From NCBI GenBank assembly GCA_013360295.1, contig JABWCL010000031.1:1-53663 (forward strand): a stretch of DNA of 53,663 nucleotides, written 5' to 3'. This stretch comes from Ignavibacteriaceae bacterium. Its GTDB lineage: Bacteria > Bacteroidota > Ignavibacteria > Ignavibacteriales > Ignavibacteriaceae. The notes beneath the pieces are model-generated. The model was given only the letters and a program-made list of their open reading frames with translations, did no database searches and was not told where the DNA came from. Below, piece after piece: positions 9,545 to 18,191 of the stretch. Each line of letters begins with the position of its first letter. Position 1 is the first letter of the stretch. A program made the position numbers and the translations under genes.

Positions 9545-10801
9545 ATGAGTTCAGAACGCAGGATCGTTGTTACAGGGATGAGTGTACTCTCCCCAATTGG
9601 TTTAACGATTGATGATTACTGGAATAATCTGCTCGCGGGAGTAAGCGGCGCCGCGCCGATTACTTATTTCGACACAACCAAATATGAAACTAAATTCGCC
9701 TGTGAGCTTAAAGGCTTTGACGTAAATAACTATTTAGACAGGAAGGCAGCCAGGAGAATGGACCCTTTCTGCCAGTACGCAATAGCCTGCGCCGGTATGG
9801 TACTGAAAGATGCCGGAATAGATACTTCCACCCTGAGTGAGGATGAACGGAACAATTTTGGTGTTGTATTCGGAAGCGGTATAGGAGGCATTCAGACTTT
9901 CTATAATCAGGCTACCACTCTCAATAACAACGGTCCGGACAGGGTCTCCCCTTTCTTTATCCCGATGCTGATCCCTGATATTGCTCCCGGACATATTTCA
10001 ATTCAGTACGGACTGCGCGGCCCGAACCATTGTATAGTTTCCGCCTGCGCTACCGCGAATAATAATATCATTGATTCCTACCTGTTGATAAAAGAGGGCA
10101 TGGCTGACTGGATACTTACCGGAGGAAGCGAAGCGAGCATATGCGAAATGGGTATCGCCGGTTTTAATGCTAATAAAGCGCTATCCACCCGGAATGACTC
10201 GCCGGCAACCGCAAGCCGTCCTTTCGATAAAACACGAGATGGCTTTGTAATGGGTGAAGGCGGCGGCGCACTCATCCTTGAAGAACTCGGGCACGCTGTA
10301 AAAAGAGGTGCAAAGATCTATGCTGAACTGGTAGGTGTCGGCCTTTCCGCCGATGCTAACCACATTACCGCGCCGGAACCGGAGGGAAAGGGCGCGATCC
10401 TCGCGATGAAACGCGCTCTGGCTTCAGCGAAACTTAATCCGGAAGATATTGATTATATTAATATGCACGGAACCTCAACCGGATTAGGTGACATTGCTGA
10501 AACAAAATCAATAAAGGCGCTCTTCGGAGAACACGCTTACAAGATGAACCTCTCCTCTACAAAAAGTATGACCGGGCACCTTCTGGGGGCGGCAGGCGCA
10601 GTTGAAGCAATTGCTTCAATACTTGCGGCAAAGAACGACATCATTCCGCCAACAATAAATTTTGAGTTCCCTGATGAGGAATGTGACCTGAACTATACAT
10701 TCCACAAACCTCAGCAGCGTGCAGTTACATATGCGTTAAGCAACGCTTTTGGTTTTGGCGGACACAATACAACCGTCATCTTTAAAAAGTATGCAGAGTA
10801 A
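9545..10801 (+). CDS. fabF: Beta-ketoacyl-ACP synthase II
   Basis: Condenses malonyl-ACP with acyl-ACP in fatty-acid elongation. The 418-residue thiolase-fold protein has the expected active site: Cys168 in VSACATANN, His308 in NMHGTSTGLGD and His345 in KSMTGHLLGAAG. The GGHNTTVIF C-terminus is typical. No acpP or rnc flanks it, unlike the common fab order, and it stands between the mtgA operon and the T9SS cargo gene. A 97-bp A/T-rich gap precedes it. FabF is favoured over FabB by length and overall pattern. Confidence 0.94.
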   Translation: MSSERRIVVTGMSVLSPIGLTIDDYWNNLLAGVSGAAPITYFDTTKYETKFACELKGFDVNNYLDRKAARRMDPFCQYAIACAGMVLKDAGIDTSTLSEDERNNFGVVFGSGIGGIQTFYNQATTLNNNGPDRVSPFFIPMLIPDIAPGHISIQYGLRGPNHCIVSACATANNNIIDSYLLIKEGMADWILTGGSEASICEMGIAGFNANKALSTRNDSPATASRPFDKTRDGFVMGEGGGALILEELGHAVKRGAKIYAELVGVGLSADANHITAPEPEGKGAILAMKRALASAKLNPEDIDYINMHGTSTGLGDIAETKSIKALFGEHAYKMNLSSTKSMTGHLLGAAGAVEAIASILAAKNDIIPPTINFEFPDEECDLNYTFHKPQQRAVTYALSNAFGFGGHNTTVIFKKYAE

Positions 10802-10874
10802 ATTCCTTAAGTAAATTCAGAGACTAATAAAATAATAATTCTTAATTTTTAATTCTTAACTGAAATGGTGTAAT

Positions 10875-12278
10875 ATGAAAAAGATATCCTTACTTACCTT
10901 ATTCGTACTGTTAAGTATGAATGCTTTCGCTCAGCAGCCCGAGTGGACGTTTATTAAGCAGATTGGTTTCCCCCAGATAGATACTGATTCAAACTGGGTG
11001 CAGCCCTACCTGACCACAATGGACTCACAGGGCAGATTGTACGTTGCCTCTTCAAAAGTCACAAGGGCATCCGCGCATAACGCGATTTATTATCTCGATC
11101 CGGGTGACACAGTTTTTAAGAAATGGATCGATTACGATCTGAACGGCGATTCGGATACCCTCACGGGCAATATCGCCGCGATAAGAGGTATCGGGTCTCT
11201 CGGCACCGATCTTTTTATTGACGCGAATATTCCGTTTCAGCGGGTTGCCAACACCCTCTCCTCCCTATACCGCTACTCACAGGGTGATACCAACCTGGTC
11301 GAAAAGTTCGGATTTAACATTAATGGCTCAGGATACGGAACATATATCCACGGAATAGCTCTTACGAAAGATACTATTATTATGACTGGTATCACTTTCA
11401 ATACGAGCATCCGTTTTTATAATTTCAACAGGGCTATCACGACCCCGGCCTATGGATCCTGGGTTTCTTTAACAACCTACCCGATGGAGCCGGGCGGACC
11501 GCATAATAATGGTTTTGACGTGATCAGAGATATCGCGACTGTTCCAAACGCTGATTATTTGCTGCCCGAAACACCTTTTTATACTAGCCGTAATTCCTTA
11601 TCCGCGGCACAGGTTACAGGAGGTATCGCGATATGGACAGGTGGTAGCCAGTTAAATCCCGGCGGATACACCGGAACCAGAATTGCAGATGCTTCAGGCG
11701 AACTCGCTCTCGGCACTTCGATTGCGTATGGCATCAATGTTGATAAGGACGGCTATCTCTGGGTCGCCGGTAACGATACCACCCGTAAGTGGGTAAAGGC
11801 ATACCAGGTACTTATCAATTTCGCCAATAATGTTTACAGCCTCCCTTCAGCGACCGATCCTGTGAATCCTGATCCAAATGGCGCGCCATTTGCAAATCCC
11901 AATGACGTTGTAATCAGCGCGGACGGAAATACGGCTTATGTAACCGATGCAGGAACGAAGACAGTTCACTTATTCCGCAATATTGTTGTAGGAATAAAGG
12001 ATAAGATCAGCGACTTCGATTTCGCGTTGAACCAGAACTACCCGAATCCTTTTAACCCTTCAACTGTTATTTCTTACAAACTTGCACAGGCTGGTGATGT
12101 AAGACTAATCGTTACCAACTCTCTCGGTGAAGTAGTTGAAACCCTTATCAGCGGATACAAAGAAGCGGGTTCTCACGCAGTTCAGTTTGACGGAAGCAAA
12201 CTTTCGAGCGGTGTATATAACTACACACTTATCACCGCTAACGGAGTAACTTCCCGAAAAATGATCCTGGTTAAATAA
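10875..12278 (+). CDS. T9SS-exported beta-propeller-like protein
   Basis: 467 residues with a signal peptide (MKKISLLTLFVLLSMNAFA, cleavage before QQPEW). The body has strand-rich repeats resembling NHL/SMP-type propeller blades: MDSQGRLYVASS, VDKDGYLWVAGN and ISADGNTAYVTDAG. The last 80 or so residues are a type A T9SS sorting domain: NQNYPNPFNPSTVISYKL, a middle LGEVVETL and the ending SSGVYNYTL...SRKMILVK. It is therefore predicted to cross the outer membrane by type IX secretion and be anchored or released at the surface. No catalytic motif is visible, so the function of the body is unknown. A strong terminator follows. Confidence 0.85.
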   Translation: MKKISLLTLFVLLSMNAFAQQPEWTFIKQIGFPQIDTDSNWVQPYLTTMDSQGRLYVASSKVTRASAHNAIYYLDPGDTVFKKWIDYDLNGDSDTLTGNIAAIRGIGSLGTDLFIDANIPFQRVANTLSSLYRYSQGDTNLVEKFGFNINGSGYGTYIHGIALTKDTIIMTGITFNTSIRFYNFNRAITTPAYGSWVSLTTYPMEPGGPHNNGFDVIRDIATVPNADYLLPETPFYTSRNSLSAAQVTGGIAIWTGGSQLNPGGYTGTRIADASGELALGTSIAYGINVDKDGYLWVAGNDTTRKWVKAYQVLINFANNVYSLPSATDPVNPDPNGAPFANPNDVVISADGNTAYVTDAGTKTVHLFRNIVVGIKDKISDFDFALNQNYPNPFNPSTVISYKLAQAGDVRLIVTNSLGEVVETLISGYKEAGSHAVQFDGSKLSSGVYNYTLITANGVTSRKMILVK

Positions 12279-12296
12279 ATATTAATCTTTTTAATG

Positions 12297-12330
12297 AAGG
12301 CGCGCTCACCCCGCGCCTTTCTTATTTTAA
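12297..12330 (+). terminator. Intrinsic terminator after the T9SS cargo gene
   Basis: AAGGCGCG at 12297-12304 pairs with CGCGCCTT at 12312-12319 around a 7-nt loop. A T-rich tract (TCTTATTTT) follows. It lies about 20 bp after the stop codon at 12278. Confidence 0.88.
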
Positions 12331-12390
12331 CAGAAAATTTTGCAATATCTTCTAAAGTAGTTATTATGTTTAAATGTGGGAAATAAAAAA

Positions 12391-12472
12391 GCATCCTTTC
12401 CACAAATAAGAAATACTTATTAAGTTAGTGAAATTAATCAAAGAATCATTAACTAAAGTGGTAAAGGATGCC
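12391..12472 (+). ncRNA. Structured leader of the IS110 transposase (possible bridge RNA)
   Basis: An outer stem pairs GCATCCTTTCCAC (12391-12403) with GTGGTAAAGGATGC (12458-12471), allowing one bulged base. It spans the transposase ATG at 12468. Two inner hairpins fit inside: AATAAG/CTTATT (12405-12421), and AGTTAGTG (12423-12430) with CATTAACT (12447-12454). IS110 elements are known to encode a guide (bridge) RNA in a non-coding end. Here the fold could be that RNA, part of it, or a translational control hairpin. Confidence 0.4.
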
Positions 12473-13532
12473 AATGGAAAATACAAAAATAGATTTCACG
12501 GGACAAACCCTGTATATAGGGATAGACGTACACAAGACCCAGTGGTCGTTAGCAGTATACTGGTCGGGTGGCAAGTTAAAGAATACGGTAACAGGCAGTT
12601 CGCCGGAAGAGGTTAACAGTTTTTTAAGGCGCAATTACCCTGGTGCAGAATACCATAGTGTATACGAAGCAGGATTTAGTGGATTTAGCGCTCATCGGAG
12701 ATTGAACGAATTGGGGATAAAAAACATAGTGATCAACCCGGCAGACGTACCAACAAACCATAAGGAGCGTATAACTAAAAATGACCGAAACGATGCCAAT
12801 AAACTGGCAGTGAATCTTATGAAGGGGAATTTGAAGGCGATATATGTATTAGATCGTAGAGCTGAGGCAATAAGGACACTGTGCAGGGATAGGTATACTC
12901 TAACGGGAGATATTACGCGAGAGAAGAATCGGATAAAGACATTCTTGAATTTCAAGGGGATAAAGATGGCTGATGGTGATAAATGGAGTTGTAAATTCAT
13001 AGCCAGACTAAAGCAAATGTCGTTCGAATATAAGCAGGAGAAACAGGTATTAAGCAGACACATCGAAAAGCTTGAAGATTTGCTGAGGAAAAGACGGGAA
13101 GTTGAAAAAGAAATAGAAGAAGCAATTAAAGAAGGCGGAAATGAAGCGCTGCTCAATAGGCTACGTAAGAGTGTGCCGGGAATAGGGAAAATAACTGCAT
13201 ACTATCTTATGTGCGAGATAGTTGAAATGAAGAGATTCAAAAACATTGAAACCTTGTCAGCGTTTGTAGGTCTTATACCAATAATGAAGGAATCGGGAGA
13301 AAAAAAGAAAAAGTCCGGAATAACCGGCAGGAAAAATAAATACCTACGCTACTATTTAATCGAAGCAGCTTGGATAGCCGTTAGAAGAGATCCGGCGATG
13401 AGTGCATACTATATGAAGTTATGTAAAAGAATGAAAAAAACCAGAGCGATAGTTTCCGTAGCCAGAAAACTATTGAACAGAGTAAGGCATATCTGGTTAA
13501 AAGAAGAAGATTATCAAGAAGGAATAAAATAA
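12468..13532 (+). CDS. IS110-family transposase
   Basis: Serine/RuvC-like recombinase of 354 residues. The N-terminal DEDD domain shows GIDVHK (Asp20), VYEAG (Glu67) and NDRNDANK (Asp106 and Asp109). A coiled central region (about 185-230) precedes the Transposase_20 domain, with SVPGIGKITAYYL and then ESGEKKKKSGITGRKNKYLR. The Ser276/Ser283 region is the likely nucleophile site. The frame is full length with no stops, so the element could be active. Codon and base use is more A/T-rich than in neighbouring housekeeping genes, consistent with transfer. It sits between the cargo gene terminator and pyrH and does not interrupt a recognisable gene. Confidence 0.93.
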   Translation: MPMENTKIDFTGQTLYIGIDVHKTQWSLAVYWSGGKLKNTVTGSSPEEVNSFLRRNYPGAEYHSVYEAGFSGFSAHRRLNELGIKNIVINPADVPTNHKERITKNDRNDANKLAVNLMKGNLKAIYVLDRRAEAIRTLCRDRYTLTGDITREKNRIKTFLNFKGIKMADGDKWSCKFIARLKQMSFEYKQEKQVLSRHIEKLEDLLRKRREVEKEIEEAIKEGGNEALLNRLRKSVPGIGKITAYYLMCEIVEMKRFKNIETLSAFVGLIPIMKESGEKKKKSGITGRKNKYLRYYLIEAAWIAVRRDPAMSAYYMKLCKRMKKTRAIVSVARKLLNRVRHIWLKEEDYQEGIK

Positions 13533-13568
13533 AAATAATTACTTAGTAAACCTTAGGAATAGAATTTA

Positions 13569-13642
13569 GTGTAGACCACCCCGACTCGCACTGTCACTTG
13601 ATCAAGTGATTCTATTGTAGTTTGTGGCTGCACACCTTTTTT
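13569..13642 (+). terminator. Terminator-like structured element 3' of the transposase
   Basis: GTGTAG (13569-13574), one bulged A, and CCAC (13576-13579) pair with GTGG-CTGCAC (13624-13633), with one G-U pair. This encloses the 16-bp palindrome at 13594-13609. A run of six T follows at 13637-13642. It may end the transposase transcript or be the right-end RNA structure of the IS. Confidence 0.5.
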
Positions 13643-13761
13643 AAGTTAATAAATAAAATGTGGCATTAACTTGACCACTGATAACAGGATGCCGAAAGGT
13701 TATTGAGTAAGAAATTAAGAAAATAGTTGAAATAACTCTCCCTCAACAAATACACAGAGGA

Positions 13762-13789
13762 AGGTGGAATTGCTTTGTCAACTCCACCT
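13762..13789. repeat. Imperfect hairpin in the IS-pyrH gap
   Basis: AGGTGGA (13762-13768) pairs with TCCACCT (13783-13789). An inner TTG/CAA extends the stem past one mismatch. No T-run follows. It lies outside the tentative IS end. Confidence 0.5.
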
Positions 13790-14023
13790 CCATTGTGAAT
13801 AGATTTGTGGTTGGTTTGCAATAAGTTTGCGAAAAAATAAAAAAATATTCCGCCGCCTATTGACATTTAACATAACAGTGCGGGTCGTGACCTGCGCATC
13901 AATATTGTAGTCCCCCAAATACCTCTATAATTCTAAAACAGTAATTCAAATCGTGACTTTCGCGATAATACTGACATTTCCCATACTCCCTCGCCTCGCC
14001 TGCCCAAATGATTTACTGATTCG

Positions 14024-14149
14024 TTACGGATATGTCCGGGTCTCTATTCCGTTCACCAGCAGAACCGCAATAAGCCGTAAGCCATACTTTTCATAGAACA
14101 CGACTGATGCCCCCTGTTCACCGAAATTGTCATACTTATTTCTAAATTT
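14024..14149 (-). pseudogene. Protein-like fragment without a start
   Basis: A 41-codon open stretch on the minus strand reads KFRNKYDNFGEQGASVVFYE and continues KYGLRLIAVLLVNGIETRTYP before a stop. It has a protein-like composition, but there is no start codon and a stop lies directly upstream. It may be a gene remnant or part of a dispersed element; it could also be chance. I do not recognise a family. Confidence 0.25.
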
Positions 14150-14221
14150 TTAATTCCTAATTTTTTCACTAATTCGTAAATTGTAAGGTTAATTTTTCAA
14201 TATTCAGAATAAGAGAAACCG

Positions 14222-14938
14222 ATGGCAAAATTGAAGTATAAGAGAGTATTATTAAAACTCAGCGGCGAATCGCTAATGGGTCAAAAGGGCTTTGGGATAG
14301 ATCCCGATAAGCTCGACTTTTTTGCTTCGGAAGTCAAGCAGATACACGACGCAGGGGTTGAGGTCGGGATTGTGATCGGCGGAGGAAACATTTTCAGGGG
14401 GCTCAGCGCTTCAGCACAGGGGATTGACAGGGTTACAGGCGATCAGATGGGAATGCTCGCAACTATGATCAACTCACTCGCTCTCCAAAATGCGATTGAG
14501 CAGAAAGGGGTCTTCTCAAGGCTTATGAGTTCAATACACATGCAGGAGATCGCAGAACCCTACATTAGGCGTCGTGCGATCAGGCACCTCGAAAAAGGGC
14601 GCATTGTGATCTTCGGCGCGGGTACCGGGCACCCCTATTTCAGTACGGATACAGCTGCTTCCCTCAGGGCAGTCGAAATTCAGGCTGATGCTATCATGAA
14701 GGGTACAAGAGTTGACGGTGTGTTTGATTCTGACCCGGAAAAGAACCCTGACGCTCTTAAGTTTGAGAACATCACTTACATAGATATTCTGAAGAAAAAT
14801 CTCCGGGTTATGGACCTCACGGCGATAAGCCTCTGCCAGGAGAACAATCTCCCGATCATTGTTTTTAATATGGATCAGCCAGGGAATTTATTATCACTCG
14901 TTACCGGTGAGAACATCGGTACATTAGTCACGCATTAG
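14222..14938 (+). CDS. pyrH: UMP kinase
   Basis: Phosphorylates UMP to UDP in pyrimidine nucleotide synthesis. The 238 residues match the bacterial amino-acid-kinase-fold enzyme. Motifs seen are KLSGESLMG for phosphate binding, [12 protein letters not shown], the UMP/UTP-sensing [11 protein letters not shown], and [15 protein letters not shown]. The start [16 protein letters not shown] is standard. It is followed 19 bp later by frr, the conserved pair. In many bacteria the pair continues from rpsB-tsf; here those genes lie near 31 kb on the opposite strand. Confidence 0.97.
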   Translation: MAKLKYKRVLLKLSGESLMGQKGFGIDPDKLDFFASEVKQIHDAGVEVGIVIGGGNIFRGLSASAQGIDRVTGDQMGMLATMINSLALQNAIEQKGVFSRLMSSIHMQEIAEPYIRRRAIRHLEKGRIVIFGAGTGHPYFSTDTAASLRAVEIQADAIMKGTRVDGVFDSDPEKNPDALKFENITYIDILKKNLRVMDLTAISLCQENNLPIIVFNMDQPGNLLSLVTGENIGTLVTH

Positions 14939-14957
14939 AAATCATTTTGAGGAATAG

Positions 14958-15512
14958 ATGGAAAACATAATAAAAGACGCTAAACAAAAAATGGATAAAA
15001 CTATGGAAGCTCTTAGGAATGAGCTTTCCAAGATCCGCACGGGCAAGGCTACGACAGCCCTGCTTGATGCTATTAAAGTGGATTACTACGGAACGATGAC
15101 TCCTCTCAAACAGGTTGCAAACGTTACCGTTCTCGATGCCCATACACTCTCGGTTACACCGTGGGATAAAAGCCAGATTCAGATCATTGATAAGGCTATC
15201 CTCGCGTCGGAACTCGGGCTGAACCCAATTAGCGACGGGACTAACCTGAAGATTCCCATTCCGCCGCTCACGGAAGAGAGAAGAAAAGATTTTGTTAAAC
15301 TCGTTAAAAAATTCGGCGAGGACTCGAAAGTTGCCGTAAGGAACGTGAGGCGCGACGCTAACGAACACCTCAAGAAGAAACAGAAGAATGACAAACTGCC
15401 TGAGGATGCTCTGAAGCAGGCTGAAGAAAAAATTCAGAAGCTGACCGATGAACACGTTGCGCTTGTTGACCAGATACTGAAACATAAAGAAAAAGAAATT
15501 ATGGAAGTCTGA
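14958..15512 (+). CDS. frr: Ribosome recycling factor
   Basis: Splits post-termination ribosomes together with EF-G. The 184 residues match the family. Diagnostic segments are LRNELSKIRTGKATTALLD, LKIPIPPLTEERRKDFVKLV and AVRNVRRDANEHLKK. It is translated from an ATG 19 bp after pyrH, and a strong terminator follows at 15532, so pyrH-frr forms a two-gene unit. Confidence 0.97.
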   Translation: MENIIKDAKQKMDKTMEALRNELSKIRTGKATTALLDAIKVDYYGTMTPLKQVANVTVLDAHTLSVTPWDKSQIQIIDKAILASELGLNPISDGTNLKIPIPPLTEERRKDFVKLVKKFGEDSKVAVRNVRRDANEHLKKKQKNDKLPEDALKQAEEKIQKLTDEHVALVDQILKHKEKEIMEV

Positions 15513-15531
15513 TTTCCGGCCCATTATTTTC

Positions 15532-15568
15532 TGCCGTTTGCTGGCTTATTTCAGCAAACGGCATTTTT
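15532..15568 (+). terminator. Intrinsic terminator after frr
   Basis: TGCCGTTTGCTG (15532-15543) and CAGCAAACGGCA (15552-15563) form a perfect 12-bp stem with an 8-nt loop. TTTTT follows directly. Confidence 0.95.
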
Positions 15569-15591
15569 ATTTATTAAAAACTTAATTGACT

Positions 15592-16977
15592 ATGATACAG
15601 CTTTATAATACACTTACACGAAGGAAAGAACCTTTTAATCCGCTTGAAAAGGGGAAGGTGAAAATGTATGTTTGCGGCCCTACCGTTTACGACTTTTTCC
15701 ACATCGGCAACGCCCGCTCTTTCATTAACGCGGACTTCGTTCATCGCTACTTCCGTTATCTCGGGCTTGAAGTTAAGTTTATTATGAATCTTACCGATGT
15801 TGACGATAAGATTATCAAAAAGAGTAACGAAGAAGGTGCGGGTTTTAGCGCGATAGCGAAAAAATACTCCGACGCGTTCCACGAAGATATCAGGAAGTTA
15901 AAAATACTCCCGGCTACTATATATCCCGCGGCTACCGCGCACATGGCTGACATTATCGCTATGATAGAGAAACTGGTCGAAAAAGGTTTCGCGTACAATG
16001 TTGAAGGAAACGTTTTCTACGATATCTCGAAATTCACCGGTTACGGAAAACTCAGCGGTAAGAACACGGAAGAACTTGAAGCAGGATCAAGGGTCGAAGT
16101 TAATTCCGAAAAGAAAAACCCTCTTGATTTTTCACTCTGGAAAAAAGCAAAAGAAGGCGAACCATACTGGGAAAGCCCCTGGGGTAAAGGGCGGCCGGGC
16201 TGGCATATTGAGTGCTCAGCTATGAGTTGCAAACATCTTGGCAAAACTTTCGATATACACGCCGGCGGAAGTGATCTGATCTTCCCACATCACGAAAACG
16301 AAATCGCGCAAAGCGAGGCTGCTAACGGAAAACCATTTGCGAATTACTGGCTGCACTTCGGATTCCTGAATATTGACAGTGAAAAGATGTCAAAGTCACT
16401 TGGTAATTTCTTCACAACAAGGGATATTCTGCAGAAATTCCAGGCGGAAACGTTAAGATTCTTTTACGCGCAAACTCACTATGCTTCCCCCCTGAATTTT
16501 ACTGCGGAGGCGCTGGAGGCTGCCGACTCAGGCAGGCTGAAAATCGACAACCTTTTCTTCAGGCTTGAAGAACTTGCGAAGGATGCTTTGCCCGATGACT
16601 CCCTTTTCCGGGAAGAGTACGCAAGGTTCGAAGAAGCAATGAATGATGACATTAATACACCAAAGGCGTTGGCAGTCGTATTCGACGCTGTAAAGGATAT
16701 TAACAGGCATCTCGCGGAAAGCAATACTGCGACCGCGTATCTTGCCTCAGCGAAGAAATTCATTCAGCATACCGCGGGTGATGTCCTTGCAGTTTTGGGT
16801 GAAGCGAAAAAGGAAGCCGGTCTCGAATCAAAACTAATTGAGCTACTCATTCAGTTAAGGCTCGAAGCGAGAAAAGAAAAAAACTTCGCGCTATCGGACA
16901 AGATCCGCGACAGGTTGAAGGAAATTGGTGTGATACTTGAAGATGGTAAAGATAAGACAAGCTACAAAATAGTTTAG
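15592..16977 (+). CDS. cysS: Cysteinyl-tRNA synthetase
   Basis: Charges tRNA-Cys. A class I synthetase of 461 residues from the ATG at 15592; a TTG six bases earlier is a weaker alternative. It shows the HIGH-type motif FHIGNARS (HIGN 37-40), zinc ligands at Cys28 (YVCGPTVYD), HIECSAM and HHENEIAQ, and EKMSKSLGNFF (KMSKS 265-269). The C-terminal helical anticodon region is complete. It begins 24 bp after the frr terminator, so its promoter must overlap that region or it depends on readthrough. Confidence 0.97.
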   Translation: MIQLYNTLTRRKEPFNPLEKGKVKMYVCGPTVYDFFHIGNARSFINADFVHRYFRYLGLEVKFIMNLTDVDDKIIKKSNEEGAGFSAIAKKYSDAFHEDIRKLKILPATIYPAATAHMADIIAMIEKLVEKGFAYNVEGNVFYDISKFTGYGKLSGKNTEELEAGSRVEVNSEKKNPLDFSLWKKAKEGEPYWESPWGKGRPGWHIECSAMSCKHLGKTFDIHAGGSDLIFPHHENEIAQSEAANGKPFANYWLHFGFLNIDSEKMSKSLGNFFTTRDILQKFQAETLRFFYAQTHYASPLNFTAEALEAADSGRLKIDNLFFRLEELAKDALPDDSLFREEYARFEEAMNDDINTPKALAVVFDAVKDINRHLAESNTATAYLASAKKFIQHTAGDVLAVLGEAKKEAGLESKLIELLIQLRLEARKEKNFALSDKIRDRLKEIGVILEDGKDKTSYKIV

Positions 16978-17056
16978 CATTATTCTGCTTTTTATAAGGG
17001 GGAATTGATTAAATTTTGCCAGTAATTATTACCGTTTAATTTACGAGTCATATACT

Positions 17057-18184
17057 GTGCGATGTTTGTTCTTAATATTTCTATCACTGCCTGGCTATTA
17101 TGCTTGCCTCGCACAGGATTATTTCACCTTTAGCGGGCAGTTTTCAACCGGCTTCAGCCTGAATTCCGCGAAAGTCCCCGGTGCTCTGCTCCCGTCACGC
17201 TATATCCCCCGGCTCAACTATACAGTCCCCGGCCTAAATTCGACCGATATCGAGTTATCAGTAAACGGTTATGCGGGCGCTGTTTACCAAAATACCCGGA
17301 CGCCTGAATACACCGCGAAAATAAAACCTTATCGAATATGGCTGAGATATTCAGGAGAACAATACGAAATACGTGCGGGATTGCAGAAAATAAATTTCGG
17401 GTCCGCTTCAATGCTCCGCCCGCTGATGTGGTTTGACAAAATTGATCCCAGGGATCCGCTCCAATTGACTGACGGAGTTTGGGGGTTGCTTACAAGATAC
17501 TACTTTATTGATAATACAAATGTCTGGTTGTGGGGTCTATACGGAAACAGTGAATTAAAAACCTGGGAATTCATTAAAACATTAAGATCCACTCCTGAAT
17601 TCGGCGGAAGGATTCAGTCTCCCCTGCTGAACGGTGAGGCCGCAATCACTTATCATTTCCGCAAAACGGATCTAACCACCGCGCCTTTGCTGATCAGCAC
17701 AAAAAACAAATCATCTGAGCACCGCATCGGAATTGACGGCAAATGGGATTATGAAGCCGGAATATGGATAGAATCGGCGTTCATATTTCGGGATGCGGAG
17801 ATGGGAATACTGCGAAACCAGGAACTCATCACCGCGGGTTTAGACTACACTATCGGATTAGGTAACGGTTTGAACATCTCCGCGGAGCATCTTTTAAGCA
17901 CAGCGGGAGAAAAGCCGGCTCAATTTTCCAATAAAACCGATTTAACCGCGCTCTCTTTTTCTTATCCCATTTCTATCTCTGATCAAATTACTTTTATCAG
18001 CTATTATGACTGGAAAAGAAATAATTCATATAATTTTCTCAATTGGCAACTAATCTGGGATAATACATCATTAAGCGTTATGGCTTTCAGTAATCCGGCT
18101 GAAGCGCCGCTTCCGCAACAAAGCGGAAACACTACTTCGTTCAGTGGCGCCGGTTTCCAGCTACTTTATATTTACAATCATTGA
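17057..18184 (+). CDS. Predicted outer-membrane beta-barrel-like protein
   Basis: 375 residues from a GTG start with an N-terminal signal peptide ending near YYACLAQ. The mature chain is rich in alternating aromatic strands (GQFSTGFSLNSAKV, YRIWLRYSGEQYEIRAGLQK, YYFIDNTNVWLWGLYG) and ends in aromatic strands (FQLLYIYNH). Both traits suggest an outer-membrane barrel, with RAGLQKINFGSASMLRPLMWF reminiscent of porin or alginate-export-type proteins. No named family is certain. It overlaps no neighbour, and the ABC ATPase starts 7 bp downstream. It is therefore probably the outer-membrane member of this five-gene system. Confidence 0.65.
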   Translation: MRCLFLIFLSLPGYYACLAQDYFTFSGQFSTGFSLNSAKVPGALLPSRYIPRLNYTVPGLNSTDIELSVNGYAGAVYQNTRTPEYTAKIKPYRIWLRYSGEQYEIRAGLQKINFGSASMLRPLMWFDKIDPRDPLQLTDGVWGLLTRYYFIDNTNVWLWGLYGNSELKTWEFIKTLRSTPEFGGRIQSPLLNGEAAITYHFRKTDLTTAPLLISTKNKSSEHRIGIDGKWDYEAGIWIESAFIFRDAEMGILRNQELITAGLDYTIGLGNGLNISAEHLLSTAGEKPAQFSNKTDLTALSFSYPISISDQITFISYYDWKRNNSYNFLNWQLIWDNTSLSVMAFSNPAEAPLPQQSGNTTSFSGAGFQLLYIYNH

Positions 18185-18191
18185 TCGCATT

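Larger units (their letters stand above)
12380..13663 (+). mobile_element. IS110-family insertion sequence (ends tentative)
   Basis: The element is defined by the IS110-type recombinase at 12468-13532 and its structured non-coding flanks. The ends are tentative. They are placed by an 8-bp direct repeat AAATGTGG just outside the left end (12372-12379) and at the right end (13656-13663), giving about 1.28 kb, a usual IS110 size. IS110 elements lack classical terminal inverted repeats and usually leave no target duplication, so a second copy or an empty site would be needed to fix the ends. Confidence 0.6.
13533..14221. other. Non-coding region between the IS110 transposase and pyrH
   Basis: About 690 bp without a convincing gene. 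It contains a stem-loop with T-run (13569-13642), the palindrome TCACTTGATCAAGTGA (13594-13609), an AAGTTAAT/ATTAACTT inverted repeat (13643-13672), a hairpin at 13762-13789 and a short protein-like fragment on the minus strand (14024-14149). The final 80 bp before pyrH are A/T-rich. Confidence 0.7.

Noticed and set aside
13666-13866. 66-codon minus-strand frame
   Set aside because: It overlaps hairpins next to the IS and its low-complexity composition is not protein-like.
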